A stretch of DNA of 64,000 bases from Symsagittifera roscoffensis. Taxonomy: Eukaryota; Xenacoelomorpha; Acoela; Convolutidae. A program made the translations under genes and the position numbers. Each line of letters opens with the position of its first letter. Positions within the stretch are counted from its first letter, which is position 1. The stretch spans positions 39,023,649-39,087,648 of the forward strand of contig NC_087068.1 in assembly GCF_963678635.1 (NCBI RefSeq), in the 5' to 3' direction. This document shows positions 15,201-30,200 of the stretch, piece by piece. The notes under the pieces were generated by a model. It was given only the letters and a program-made list of their open reading frames with translations, had not been told where the DNA came from and did not search any database.

Positions 15201-18200
15201 CTATTTTCAATTTTAAAAATAGGAAGTTAAAACATGAAATGACATGCAAATCTCGTTTCAGTCGCAAGGACTATACATGTAAAACATAAACATCGGCAGA
15301 TTACATGGCATTCAGGTGGTAAGCCAAGAAATATAAACACAGTTCAATCTAGTTTAGAAAAGGTTCTTAATGAGAGTTTTTAGTTGATGTTGTTTTACCA
15401 TCAATACTGCAAACATACGTGATTACTTCAGTCGCAAGACGTGATTATTTTTCTTCAGCCATTCGGTCTACTTTTTCTAACAGACTGCTATTATTAAATA
15501 TTACGTCAGTTCGACAATACGCGTCAATTCAGGCTCTCAAAAGTGGTATTTAAAATCGAATAGCAAATCTAATATCGATTTGGTTGCAAGAATGATTTAG
15601 ATAGTTAAATAGACCTCAAGACACCCACCATATACCATATAATTTATAACGTTGAGCGAAGTCGCTTGGTGGTTATTTTCCAAATAGCTCATAACGTTCC
15701 GAGCACTGTTTAAAACGATTTAATCGATAGATCAAAAATCCAGACAAGCATGAAAATATTATAAAAATGTACAAAACAGGTCATTACTGAGCAAAGCGCC
15801 AATAAATGGGACAAAAAAGAGTCAGTAATACTCAAAGAAGGAGCTTGAAGAAAAAAAAATGGACGATCATCTGACTTACCATTAATTCCTGAAAACCAAA
15901 AACGCACAATAATACATTTCAAATTAAATTATACATATGATACAATGAAAACCATTCAAAATATCAAGAGCGAAAAGATCTTCAAGGTCTACTGAACTGC
16001 TTTTCTGAGCTGTCCTAAAATACCGAAAAGAGGACCAAGTTAACATCCTCCCCCCAAATCCGTTAGGGAGGGAGGATGTTAACTTGGGTTCTACGTTAGG
16101 AATTTTCAGCCAATCAAAATAGAGTATTTTACATGTAGTGCTTTTTTACATTAAAAGCTGGGTGGAAGATCTTAACTTGGTCTATCCGAAGAAGCAACTG
16201 TTGAAGCGAATCCAAAAGTAGTCATACATAAGTGAGAGAAATAAAAACTTCAACCAAGAAGTTTCAGCAGAAAATACTGTTAAATAATTCAACAGAAGTC
16301 GGGATCTCGAAAAACATTTGGTGATCTTATAAATTCAGTTCCAACTCGCAACCCAAAAAAAATATAAAACATGTCAGCCAAAATCATAGAAACAGACAAA
16401 AACTGGAAAACATTTAAAATTACTTTCTAATATTAAAACAACATAGCCATAGCCATAGGAAGAGAAAAACATCGGAAAATATTTTTAAAAATTTTCAAAC
16501 ATTAAAAAGACAATAAAAAAGCTCGCATTTCAGTATATCAAATAACGGATGAGTTCTAAAATTTCAAACAGATTTCGATTTTTTCAGCGTGTCAGTGTCA
16601 TACTGCAGCACAACGAAATGGGCCTTTGCTTAAACATGCAAGATATATTATGTTGAGAAAGCTTAAGTACGGCGAGATAAGGAAGCTCGCATTTACCTAT
16701 ATAATCGATAGATACATCTATACAAAAAATCTTAAAAACGATTAAAAAAAACAATCAAATCTCAAAGTTTGTGTTTCAGTTTAATTTATTGGGTGGGGCT
16801 TTGAATTAAGATTAAACATATCAGATTTTCAAACTTTAAACTTTGAGATTTGATTGTTTTTTTTATCGTTTTTAAGATTTTTTGTATAGATGTATATATC
16901 GATTATATAGGTAAATGCGATCTGATGAAAATCTGATATGTTTAATCTCAATTCAAAGCCCCACCCAATAAATTAAACTGAAACGCAAAGACGAAGCTAC
17001 GCTTCACAAACCCAAGCAGGAAAACGACGAAAATTAGCTGTATATAAAAAAATAGCGTGTCACGCACCACTGGTGCTTCAAACAGATTAGTAAACATGAA
17101 AGCTGCTTATACATTTTAAAAAAATGAAAAAAAAAACTGCGAAATGGATGTAACCGAAAAAGACTGGGAAATCCAACAACGCTTTTGATTTCATGAACGA
17201 TAAAAATAATAATGGAGGTTCAAATCCCCATTCCTACTTAGTTTCAGATCTTCGTTAACAAAACCCTAAAATAGCCGACAGCATACAACTGCACTTTTCA
17301 TACTAAAAAAACTGAAACAATTGATTGCAAAATTATCAAATTCATAAAAGATATTCATAATCCATTCTATTTAATTATAAAAAAAAGACTGTATATTCTT
17401 TCATAAAGTTCAATGAAAAAAATTGAGCAAATATCTGAGGATAAGAGGCCGCATATGCATCTGTTGGTAGTAACCTGACATCACCCCACCAAAGCGTCGA
17501 TAAAATTTGAAAAGCGTTTATTTGAAAAACAAATACTTTTGAAAATTTTCAAAAGAAGATGGAAACGTTATAACTACGAAAACAAAAGGCGTTGAGCAGT
17601 CATAACTGGAGTCCAGACAAACATCCTGAAAACACTTTGAGAGCACCTCGCAATAGTGCAGAGTATTTCGAACTTGAAAAATTATTTTAGATCTTAAATT
17701 TTTATAAAAAATTTGTTGAAAAAGCATAAAATGTCAGCACGTCTCAGAAACTGAAATTATTTGAGCAATCAAAGTTTGAAGCAAAATCAGCAACCTCTGA
17801 ACATCCCAGTGTAGGATAAAAAATTTCAAATTTTGAAACGTTTTTTTTTTAAAACCTTTTTCACATCATGAAAAAAGTCACATCTCGAAAACCAAAAAAA
17901 CTAGAGCAGTCATCTCTGGAGGCAAGATTTTCAATCCTTGAGAGTAACTCGAGAGCACCAGACTACAGTGTTGGCAACTTCAAATTATGTGGAATTTTTT
18001 TTAAACCCTAAATTTTCTGAAAATTTCAGAAAGAATCACAAAAATGTCATATCTCGGGAAAAAAAGATATGAGCAGTCACATTTGGATGCAAATAAGATT
18101 TGCAACAATTGATGGTGTCCTCACAGCCCCTCACACTAGAATTGTTAATTGAATTTTTGTAAAGTCTTTAATAACGGCATATCTCGGAAACTTAAAGGAT

Positions 18201-21200
18201 TTGAGCAGTCATATTTTGATGCAAGATTTGGAACCCCTGAGAGAACCCTGACAGCGCCCAATTTCAGGGTTGAGAATTTCAAATTTTGTCAAGTATTCAT
18301 ATGAATTCTTTAAAAACTTTTTTTTAAAGTCAGAAAAAAGTCACATCTCGGAAACAAAGGGTCTGAGCAGTCACATTTGGATGCAAGATTTGCAACGACT
18401 GAGAGTACCCTGACAGCACCTCACACTATAGAATAAAGAATTTCAAATTTTTAAAATCTTTTATATCTAAGTTAATTGAGTTTTTTGAAAAAATCATAAA
18501 AACGTCATATCCCGAAAACTGAAAGGATTTGAGCAATCAATTTTTTTAGGCAAGATTTGCAATCCCTAAGAGTACCTTGACAGCACCTAAACAGGGTTGA
18601 GAATTTCAACTTATGTGGAATAATTTAAATCTACGTTTTCAGAAATGTTTCGAAAAAGTCAAAAGAATCTTCAACAAAAAGATTTGGGTGGTCATATTTG
18701 GACTAATTTGCAACCCCTAGGGTAACACTGACAGCATCCCACTTTTGAGTTGCTAAATTCAGACTTGACAAAAAACACTGAACTCTTGCTGGAAAATTGA
18801 AAAAAAAATTAACCATTGCATTATGCGATATAGCTTAAATGTGCAAAAATTTTTTGGTTAAGCACGCCAAAACAATACGTTGAAAAAGCTTTAACATGGC
18901 GAGACAGCATTCAAATATATAATAGATGAAATAATAAAGGAAAAATAACCCTCGATAAATAAAACTTTTGCAATGGCCGATTCGAACCTGTAAACAGGGG
19001 ATTTGGAGTTGCACGTCTTCGCACATCTTCCCTTGAAAACTTACTAACACGAGCCACCAGAAAAGCAGCTAGCTATGCTAATAAAATTCTAACGCTATGC
19101 AAGAAAAGTCGCACCAAATAGAAATAGACACAAATTTGCATGTAAAACTTTGGAATATAGAAAACTCAAGGTTTCCAAACAAAATTTGGAAGTAATAAAC
19201 TAGAAAGTATAGATCCAAATTATGTATAAATTCAAAATATAGTGAATTGAAAAATTCTGAAATGCAGTTTTTAGCATTTAACTGTTGTTTGAAACAAATA
19301 TTCTTTTTCGGATCAATTGATGAACAACAAATGCATCAAATAGGTTTACTGATTACTAATGTCAAAGCTCATGCTATCAAAAAACGTAAAGGTCCCACCA
19401 AAAATGGTACCAATATTTGCGTCTTAGGTTGGAAAAAAATATCTCATACTATTACACTACTTTCGCATGTGTAATCAAAAAAGAACCACTTAAACATTTT
19501 TATCAGCCTAATATCGCAAAATCAAAATAAGGATGAACGGCTTGCCATTTAGCCACGGACGCTTAACATTCTAACAAAATTATCACAAATAAAGCAGAGA
19601 ATAGATGCTATGAAATTTCCAATGCTACAGATTGTGATTATAGTAAAAGTGCCAAGAAATGAGCATCTTTATTTGTGAGTTAGGTTGGAAAAAAAGGTTC
19701 GCACTAATACAATACGCTTGCAAGCTTGCTTGTGTAATTACGCCAACATTATGACTTGAAAAATAAGACATGGCGAGATTGTGATGTCCACAATTTTATA
19801 CTTGATTGATAGATAGATAGAAAAACAGATAGATAGATAGATAGATAGATATATAGATAGACAGATAGATAGAGAGATAGATATACAGATAATAGATAAC
19901 AATAAAAGCCGCAGAAAAAGGCTTTAAAACATTAAAACAAACGAACCGTGACAAGATTGGCAATGTCAATCTCAGTTCGCAGCTCTTTACAGGGATTGAA
20001 CGCAAAAAAAATTAAACGTGTGTATTAATCTAATGTAGAAAAAGCATCTATAGAAATAAAATATCAAACTAGTCGAGATAGAAAATTGCTTAGGATCAAG
20101 TTAACACCCTCCCCTCCCCCCTGCATGTAAAATGCTTGAATCAAGCGCTGCATGTAAAATGCTTGATTCCGATTGGCTGAAAAATTCCAACTTAGAACCA
20201 AGTTAACATCCCCCCCCCCTACCCAAACGGCTTTGAAGGGAGGGGGAGGATGTTAACTTGGTCCATTGCTTAAAAGCTAATATTTTACTGATAAACATGT
20301 AAAAAAAATACATTGAACAATCTCAATCAAAACGAGTCAGTGATCAAGCCTATGATTTAGAGGTGCGGATATAAGTTACAATCAGTTAGGGAGACTCTCA
20401 TAAATTCCCTGTTCCGTGCATATAGCACTAACTTTACTAGCTTCTGAAATGTTAAATATACGTTTTTATGGCCCGAATATGTATATGGATACTTATGTAT
20501 ATCAATAAGGATTTTCGGCTAAATGATCCGGTCCGTCCGTTTCCAGTTGTCTATTCAGACGATTCACTGAACTACCACCAAAAATTCACACATCTTTCAT
20601 CAACACTTAAACAAGTAAGTACTATGTGTACCTGACGTGCATACACCATTCTTCATCTCTTCCTCTCCTGGACAAGAGCATGTCTCGTTCAGACCCCCGT
20701 TGTGTCTCTCTATTTCCATGCCTTCAGGACAGAGACATACATGAGTGTTTTGGTCAAGCTGCAGACAGATATGAGAACAGCCACCGTTGTTCACTCCACA
20801 CAAGTCACTCAGCACTGGAAAAGAACTCAGTTCAGAAAAAACTGGTGCATTCATCTAAATTACAAAATTATCTCTGAAATTACAAAACAAAATCATTTTT
20901 TGAGAAAAATTATAGCCAACATACTGTTGGAACAGAGTCAATGAACGCAAGTACACAGAAAAAAATACTGCCTTGTTTTTTGAAAAATCTCAATTTTCGA
21001 TTTTCACAGAAAAAAAATAAAAATAGATGGCCTTAAAGCCCTTTGAATTTCAAGAACAATTAATGATAGTCATATTTTGTCAAAATTGACTGAATTTGAA
21101 AAAAAAAAGAAAACTGGATTAATAGATAAATTTTTCATACCCCTGGGAAATCTGAAAAATTAAACTCCACTTTCGAAACTAGAATTGGATTATGTTTTTC

Positions 21201-24200
21201 GTGACCTTTACGCTTTTGCGGTTCGATAGTGGAGCTTGCCTTCCTTACAACAAAAGAAATAAAATGGACTTAAAAAGAAATCAAAGTCAAACCGCGAAAA
21301 ATTAAATTTGATCCTGTACAAGACGTTTCCTAAAAAAAACCATCGCGACCTATATAAGAGTCTAAACTACGTTCATCGACTCTTAATTAACATGTGAATT
21401 TTCAAAAGCGTAAGGGTACTAGCCCTGGCTTTCCTGACGCTTACGTTAATAACTTGTTCAAACGTTTGAACTGCAAGAGCGAAACGATGAAATTTACACA
21501 TTGCGTTACTAACTTCTCTCGGATAATCTCTTAACTATATTTGACTTTTAAATTAATGTCTGATGTTACAATTTCTGAACTTTATTTTTGATTTCTGATT
21601 CTCAACTTTCCGAAATCACGTTCGGTCTGAATCGAACCTTTTATCTAAATTGATAAATTGAAACGAAGACCATCAATACTAACCATTGTGTGTTTCTTCG
21701 AGGTATGCATACATCTGAATAGAGTAAGAAGAAACGTCAGTGTCGTCCGAACTCAATTGGACTGTGTCGTCCAATGAGCCACTGATCACATTTTTATTCA
21801 CTCTTCCAACTTCGTTCTTTTTGTCATTCGCCACGAACAAGTAGTCCTGAATCAAATTTATCTTGTTTTTTTTTTTGCCGACAAGGTTACCACATAACAA
21901 ATTACCGTGGAGCTACACTATTCGGGACACTTTCGAGTACATATTTTCACTAATTTTCATTTGTTGCAACTGACCCGCTGTCTTAAAGATGTTTTGGTTT
22001 GGGATATTATTCATCTAAATATTCAGGGGACACAGGCGAAGCGGAATTTCGCACCACTTGCGATACAACACTAACATAGAATAATAGCATAAAAAGCCAA
22101 AAAAGAAAATTTTGAAAAAAAATTAGATCATACAAACTTTCATATGTCTCGATAGAAGTTCATTCCAGGAAAACATGCACGACACTTGAATTTTAAATCA
22201 GCAACAACGGAACAAAATTAACGAAAAGAAACAAAACCGACAATCTTTGAGCAGACTCAAGTTGAGCCGAAAAAAATGATTTCCAAAAAATATATTTAAA
22301 GTCCCACCGTAAATAACAATGGAGACAACAATTGCACTAGCAACTACAATGAAAGCCATCAATTTTGAGCTGCAACCACTTGACCCAAACAAAAAAATTT
22401 TCGATTCTTTTTTCAAATTTTTCAACTCCCCCTTGAAACTAGAATGAACAGCACTTGCACTTGCAACTACAATGAAAGTTGCTTACAGCAAAAAAAAATC
22501 AGTGATGAGGCAAGTAAGCCGACAATCTTTGAGCAGACACCAACTGAACCGAAAAAAAAAATTTTATGAAGTTTTTTAAATCATTCAAGTCCTTCTTGAA
22601 ACTAGAATGAACAGCAATTGCCCTTGCCACTACAATGAAAGTGGTTTATAGCACAAAAAAAAATCAGCGACGTGGTAACTGAGCCAAGAATCTTTGAGCC
22701 GAAACCACTTGAACCGAAAAAAAAAATGATTTTTTGACTTTTTTAAAAAATCTTTCAACTCCCCCTTGAAACTAGAGTGAACAGCACTTGCACTTGCAAC
22801 TACAATGAAAATTGCTTACAGCAAAAAAAAAATCAGTGATGAGGCAAGTAAGCCGACAATCTTTGAGCAGAAACCAACTGAACCGAAAAAAAAAGAATTT
22901 GAACCGAGAAAAAAAAGATTCAAGTCCCCCCTTGAAATTAGAATGAACAATATTTGCACTTCCAACTACAAGGAAAATTGTCTACAGCACAAGCAAAAAC
23001 CATTGTGGCAATTTTCTCAGTTCATTTTCTCAGTCCGACAGTTCATTTTTTTCTGTTTTTTTTTCTAATTTCCTTTTTTAAAATCTATCTCATATGAAAA
23101 GTGAACACAGGGGCCAAGCTGGGCTTCGCAAACACTTGCGAGAACACGACCAAAAAGCAGCTCTATTAAGTGAAATAAGAAAACGTAGAAATAAGCTAGC
23201 AAATTTGGGTCTCACGCACTTAACACTCAGCCACGGGTACTTAAAATCCCCAAAAACTAGCCACCAATATACGCAGCTACATATGCTAACAAATTGCCAA
23301 TTCGATGCAGCAAAAGTAGCACCAAATACAAAGAGACACAATTTTGCATGCAATAGATTGCAATAATAAAGCCAAATTATGTATAAATTATAATGAATTA
23401 GAAAATACAATGAGTTAGAAAATTTCTGAAACTTTTTATCATTGTACTGTTGTTTGAAACAAATAACTTTTCCGGTTCATTTGATGATTTAAAAATGCAT
23501 CAGCTGTGTTAACTTTTTACTAATCAAATGTCAAAACACATATGATATTATACTGCTACTGCAGCCTACCGATTCAAAAATTCCACCAAAATTAGCACTT
23601 TTATTTGCGACTTAGGTTGAAAAAAAGTAAGTTCGCACTAAGACACTTTGCTTCGCAAGTGTAAAAAATTTAATTAATTCTGTTGAAGAAATCGTCCGCT
23701 TTGCAAACTTTATAAAAACAACTCCCTAAGATATAAAAATAGACTAAATTTATCTTTTTTTATAGTAGTTTACAAAACCACTACACATTTAAATTTCTGA
23801 CTTTAAATGCAGTAACAGCACTGATAGAAGATCCACTGGGCAACGCCACCACTACAGATCTTTCCGACCCATCATAGTGTGTCTTCTCCACCCTCCCGTA
23901 GAAAGACTCCACCCAGTACAGCCACCCTTTGGGGTCATCCGTGTACAGGTCTGGACTGAGCGACTCGCTCCAGAACAGGTCATTGTCGATCACTTTGAGC
24001 AAGTTTCTTCCGTCTAGTGTTGCTCGCATGATTGCCGGTTTGTTGCTCCATTCCATCCAGAAAATATACCTGAAAAAAGTATGGCTGTATTTTGCAAAAA
24101 GTCGAAGACTGTACGTGCAAAGCTTTTCATAATTTACAAAAAAAAACTGCGCCAATAAAACTTGACAGGAAATGGTGGTTGAGGGAGCGCGGCGTAAAAA

Positions 24201-27200
24201 CGGATATTATAAACACACGCCTGCAAGCAAGTGCTCCAACAAATATCTTTTCATTTCAATCCATGCGACGAAAGAAAAACGTTTAGAAAATTAGCTTTTT
24301 CCAAGAGAGTGGCCGTTGGCAATTATGGAGATTGATTTTGCTGCCGTTTCTTACCCGTGTTTCGAGTCCACTGCCATATTCTTGGGTGCCTCCAGTTGTG
24401 TTTTGTTGACCACCACTCTCTTCATTTTCCCATCCAGCGCCGAAGACATTATCCTAGTCAAGAAAGCATGTAATGTATTATAATAAACAACTGTCGACCA
24501 AATTATGTGTAAAATATTATACAATATTAGCAAAAAAATTAACAACAATTTGAAATAATACAGATGGTCAAGTAGCAAAGAATTGACAATAGTTGAAAAG
24601 CTTGTAACAAATATCTAACAAGATCCTTAATTTTTGACACATGTAGTAAAAGAACTGAAATGAGCATAACAAGGGTAAAAATGAGAGAATTGTTGTTTAC
24701 CTGTGTGAGAAGTCGTTTCTGTTCTGTTCCACCCAGTAGAGTCTGTCGTTCCTCATGTCCACACAGACGTCGTGGATGAGGTCCATGGCAAACTCGTGTA
24801 TAGTCTCCGCAAGACCAGAGCCGGACAAGTTCAGCCTCTGAAAAAAATACTATTTCCATCATTAAAAAAACGAGATAATGGTAAACTCACTCAATTTCAA
24901 CAGGGTAACAATATGCCTATATTTCTACAAAATTAATTATCTTCTAAAAAAAACGTTCTTGGAATGGAAGAAGACAAAAAATGATCAAAAGAGCATCAAC
25001 AACCAGACAAATTATTCTAAAGCAAAATCAATCAAATTATATTTACAGTGTAAGAAACAATCAAATAATTTGATCCTCCCTCGACATCTGAAAAGATAGG
25101 GAATCGAAACCTAATGTAACAAATGCAACTTTCATAGATTTCAAAAAAGCGTTTGATACAGTTTCACATGATACACTTCTACAAAAAGCTGAAAACTGCT
25201 GACTACGAGGTCCCATACAGGCATTGTGGAAATCATATTTGAAAAATAGATCACAAGTAGTCACAATAGGCTCCAAAATGTCGAGATTGAAAACTATTCA
25301 CTGTGGAGTTCCACAGGGATCAGTGCTCGGGCCACTACTGTTCGTTTCAATGATATATGATTTAATATCGATTACAAACTCAGTGATCACAAATTTATAC
25401 GCTGATGATACAGCAGTAAAGCAAAAAGAACAAAACTTACACCAATACAATGAGGATTTATCAAAATAGGAAATTGGTTGCAAATCAATAAGCTTACTCT
25501 GAAGCTAGACAACAATAAACTTAAATTTTAATGGACAAAAATCAGAGGAATAGACAATATAAAAATAGGAACCGATGATGTTAAAAAGGGCCTCTATACT
25601 AAATATTTGGGCATTCACGTGGACTCAAAATTAAATTTCAAATATCATATTAACTTTCTTGTTAAAAAAATGAAAAAATTTTGTGGGTTGCTCTACCAAA
25701 TACGTGACGTACTAACGACAGCCCAACTAATTAAAACCTATTTCAGTCACATCCAGCCAATACTGCAACCTGGGGTTATAGTGTACGGCACAGCTAATAA
25801 AGCATCTCTACAAAAACTCAAAATGAAACAAAACCTGAGAAATTTTTTAAGAAAATGGACAAATCAGTCAGTAACATATTTTAAAGAAACCTACAAGATA
25901 TTTTTAGTGAAAGAATTGCCCATATACGAGATATTCAAAAACTTTAATTTACGGAAGGATTTAAAAACAGAATTCCTAAAAAACTCAATTTCGGACTCGG
26001 AGATTCAGGTATTGAAACAAAGAAGTTAAAAAAATCTAACCAACGAAGTATTTCACTGGTAAAAGCCCGAAAAGAATAAGTGTAAGGATAAGAAAACTAT
26101 TCAATATCATGGAAATTTTTTTTGAAGACTACGCTGATACAGTCAGCAATCTTTTTGATAGTCAATTAAACAATTTTTTCCATAATTTTCGCGATTTATA
26201 CATGATAAATAATAAAGAAATGATAGATCTTTTTTTTTCTAAAAGAGGGGGTTGTAGGTTATGGACAACTGATAGTAGTTTACAGTAGAAACTTTTTAGT
26301 ACTTCTTAGAAATTGTACTGCTTAATTAAGGCATTATCAGAATTCTGCAAATTGACAAATGTCTGTTGAATAATCTCTGATATGAAAACAATTTACTATT
26401 ATTAATATGATTATTAAAAAAAGGATCTCTAACTATTTCCCCCCTTTTGCAAAAGGGGGAGAGATTGGTTACTAGTTATTCAATTCGCACAAGCTCAACC
26501 GTTGAATTAGTTCATTATAAGGGTGGCAATTCGTTACTATGCATCCGTGGGAGTTAAAGGGCTCCCAACAAATTGTAGATATCTAGTGCAAAGCACAGAG
26601 CAACTGTCCATTGAATATTTAATGCATATCAAACCTTGATCATGTTCATGCGTGAGTCTTCCTTCGGTTTGTCCACAAAGAATAGCAAATTCCTCGGGTA
26701 GCTGTATGCAATAGCCGACAAGTACCTATGCTGCCCCACATCAATAATCTCGTCTTTACTCTCAATCGAATTGGACGCTTCCAAGTTCAGTCTGTGGATA
26801 TTGTCACTGTCTGTCAAGAGAATGAAGGCATGTTCTGGCGCTATGGGACAGACTCTGTGTTTCGGTTCCCATTTGTCCAGCGCTTCCGCACCTGGCTCGC
26901 ATTCGTCTCCTTCCACTCTTCGATAACCCACGCTTTGGATGAACGTCTTCACCTAAACACGCACTTAGCATAGTGGTAAGGCGTACACTTTCACATAATC
27001 AGATCCTTTTTTCGCTTATACCACGTATTCCTCTGCCATTTAAAATAATCATTATAAAAAAATTTAGAATAAGGCTAATTCGTAACTTGAACCCATTAAA
27101 AATTTACAATATGTAGAAAAAGTTCGCTACAGTTGAACCGACCATTCTGTACTTCTCATGTTGTGATAACAGAGCTCATTTTAGGTCAGCGTTAGAAATG

Positions 27201-30200
27201 GATGGAAAATGAGTTCCAAAGGCATACCAAATAAGTGTATCGACTACATTTATTGACACTTAAAAAGCCATCCGTAAGATCCTTGCAAATAGTCCTACCA
27301 AACACATTTGTTTAAACTCTAACTCTAACCTATTTTCCCATTGCCGTAAAAAAATCTTCAAATTGCCGCAAGCGTGATTATTATTGTACCTGTCCTGGTA
27401 TGTCTCCATTCACACATTGGCTCTCTGCATTTGTTTGAGCAATTTGTAGTTCCATGTACTTGCATTCCTGCGTTTCGGGGGTGAAGTAAGTCGCCTGATC
27501 ACACTCGTAATCTCGCCGAGTACACATGCATGGCACAGATTCAGGCAACCTAGATAAAATGTCAATTAACTTCTTTGGAAAATACCTCGTTTGGGCATTT
27601 CAAATCAAGACATAACCCAAGAAAGGACGTCGGAACAATGAGATTTACATTACATGCCTATTTTTGATCAAAATTAATAATAAGTTAACAATCAAGAAGA
27701 ATTCAATTTAAATTGGACTGAACATAGCCAACAGACTGTTGGAAAAGAGTCAATGAACGCAACTAAACAGAAAAAAATCTTGACTTATTTTGTTGAAAAA
27801 ATCTTGAACTCTAGAAAATTTTGGAACCTTTCAATTATCAAAGAAAAAAATAGATGCCCTTAAAGCTGTCAGAATTTCTAAAATAATTTGCGACTGGCGC
27901 ATTTTCGATAAAATTAACCCAATTCGAGAAAACTGGATCAATAGGTAAGTTTTTTTATTTCGCTGGGAAATCTGAAAATTAAATTCCACTTTCGAAACTT
28001 GAAGCCATTCGCGTTTTTCGTGAGCTTTACACTTTACTGTTCGATAGTGAAGTTTACCTTCCTTTTAACAAAAAAAATTGAATTTAGACATTGGTCAGCC
28101 ATTCTGTTCGTAACTGGAGCCTATTAAGCTAGTCTCGGTTCCTAAAAATTAAGAATATTCTAGAAAATTTCCTCATACTTCATTGCAATCCAACTCCCAC
28201 AATCACTCGCTTTACACATTTCATTTATGAATTGATCTGGGTCACTAAATGGGCTACCAGAACAACACTTATCACTTTGTTATACATTTTTTGTGCGGAT
28301 TACCTAGGATAGGGTATCCATTTGATGGTGACCCATCAATCCGTTATCTAAGCATTAGTAGTTTAAGAAATGAACTGTCAAACCGTGAAAAAGTGAATTT
28401 GAGCCTGAAAAAATTTCGAGATTTCCTAAAAAAAAAAAAAAATCATCGCGACCTATATAAGAGTGTGAAGTACGTTCATGGACTCTTGATAAGTTTTCTG
28501 ATTATACATGGCATTTGAATTCAGTCTCATTTCTTTTAATCGTAAGTCAGCAGGTTACTACCGTTTCCAGAAATCAAAATGTCACTTAATAAAAATCTCA
28601 TGATTGAATCTTCATTTTTTGAACTTACGGACTGAAATTGGGACCGTTCATACACTCTGCCTTCGGGTGTCTCCTTATGAAAATCTGCTCCCTTCCCAAA
28701 ATACATAAATCACTTCTGCCGGCCTCGTTAACCTTCCAATCTAGATCATAATCCGCGTCCGATTCCAAGTTACACAACTTCGGGAAAAACTTGGAAAAGT
28801 CCACAAAGATTACGTTCCACAACTGTTCCGGTTTTCCTGTCGACTCGTTGAAATGCGAGCAGAAAACATTAAGAATGGAAGTCTTCTCGTCATAGCGACT
28901 CCGTGCGTGATACACAATAACTGGGTGTTCACTGAACTGGTAGTACTCCCATGTATTACCATGGTCATAAGTGTACCAGATTATTTGGGTCGGTTTGTAC
29001 GCGTCAAGTGCTGTGAGGAATCCCCCAGAATCAAGGAATGCGTAGATCCAAGTTCCTTTCAGACCCTGAAAAACAAAAATCCTTCTCAGTTTAAAAACTA
29101 ATTTTCGGTTAAAAATCATTGTAAGCGGACTAACTATTGGGAAATTTCATGATTAAAATTTCACCACAATTATACATGTAAAATAATATACATGTAAATT
29201 TTGTCTTACATGAATTCAATTTTAAAAACTTTATCGAATATTCACTCATTATTATTGTTTATGGTCAACGAATAGACTGATCTCTTGCAATTCTGTCGGT
29301 AATAATTCGTACCATTGCAAATAGTTCTTTCTACTTACCACTGAAAAAGATATACCGCCATTGACTGAAATGAACATGTAAGTCTGATCATCATTCTTCT
29401 TCTTCCCCTGCTCGTCATAAGTGACCTCTGTGAAGGTGGACAGTCCAATTTCCTCTCCTATGACACCAGTTCCAACTATCATTCCCGGAGCTGAACTGGA
29501 AGAGTAGACTGGACTCAACTGTTGGAGACCTTCTCGAAGCAGAGATGCCTGGACCAATTGGATCGTGCACTCCTTCTGAATAAATAACAATTCAGCCAGA
29601 TTTAACTTGTGAAAAAACCAACTTGAGAACAAAATCCGCATGACTTGACGCATGACTTGAAAGTGCCTCGAACTACGTTCATTTACAGTAAAAACACCAA
29701 AAAATGACTTTGAATTTGGAATAACCATTTCATATTCGCTTAAAACCGTTAATTAGAATCATGTACAAAGAAACATAGCCCATACCCAGTTGGAAAAGAG
29801 TAATGAACGCAAGGAAAGTAAAAAAAAACCTACTTGTTTTTTAAAAAATCTTCAACTTTTGAATTTCGAAGAAAAAATAGATGGCCTTAAGGCTCTTTAA
29901 TTTTGCAGAACAATTTATGATGGACACTTTTTTGTTAAAACTAAACCAATTTGAGACAACAGGATCAATAAGCAAAACTTTCATTTCGTTGGGAAATCTG
30001 AAAACTAATTTCCATTTTCGAAATCAAAAGTCGACCACGTTTTTCGTGATCTTTACATTTTTGCTGTTCAATAGTGGATTTTGCCTTCCTTTTAACAATG
30101 GAAATGCACTGAATTTAAAAAGAAATCACAAGTCAAATCGCCAAAAATCAAAATTGAGATTGACTTTTTCCTAAGAAAAAACGAACAAAAAAATCAGCAA

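Noticed and set aside
19804-19900. CRISPR-like array
   Set aside because: It is a simple GATA microsatellite without spacers, in an animal genome.
22805-23068. Lys-rich 87-codon plus-strand frame
   Set aside because: It falls in a 165-bp tandem repeat array, so the open frame is a product of the repeat.
24539-24862. 107-codon minus-strand open frame
   Set aside because: It covers exon 13 in the wrong frame; the in-phase frame gives the YWTD repeat.
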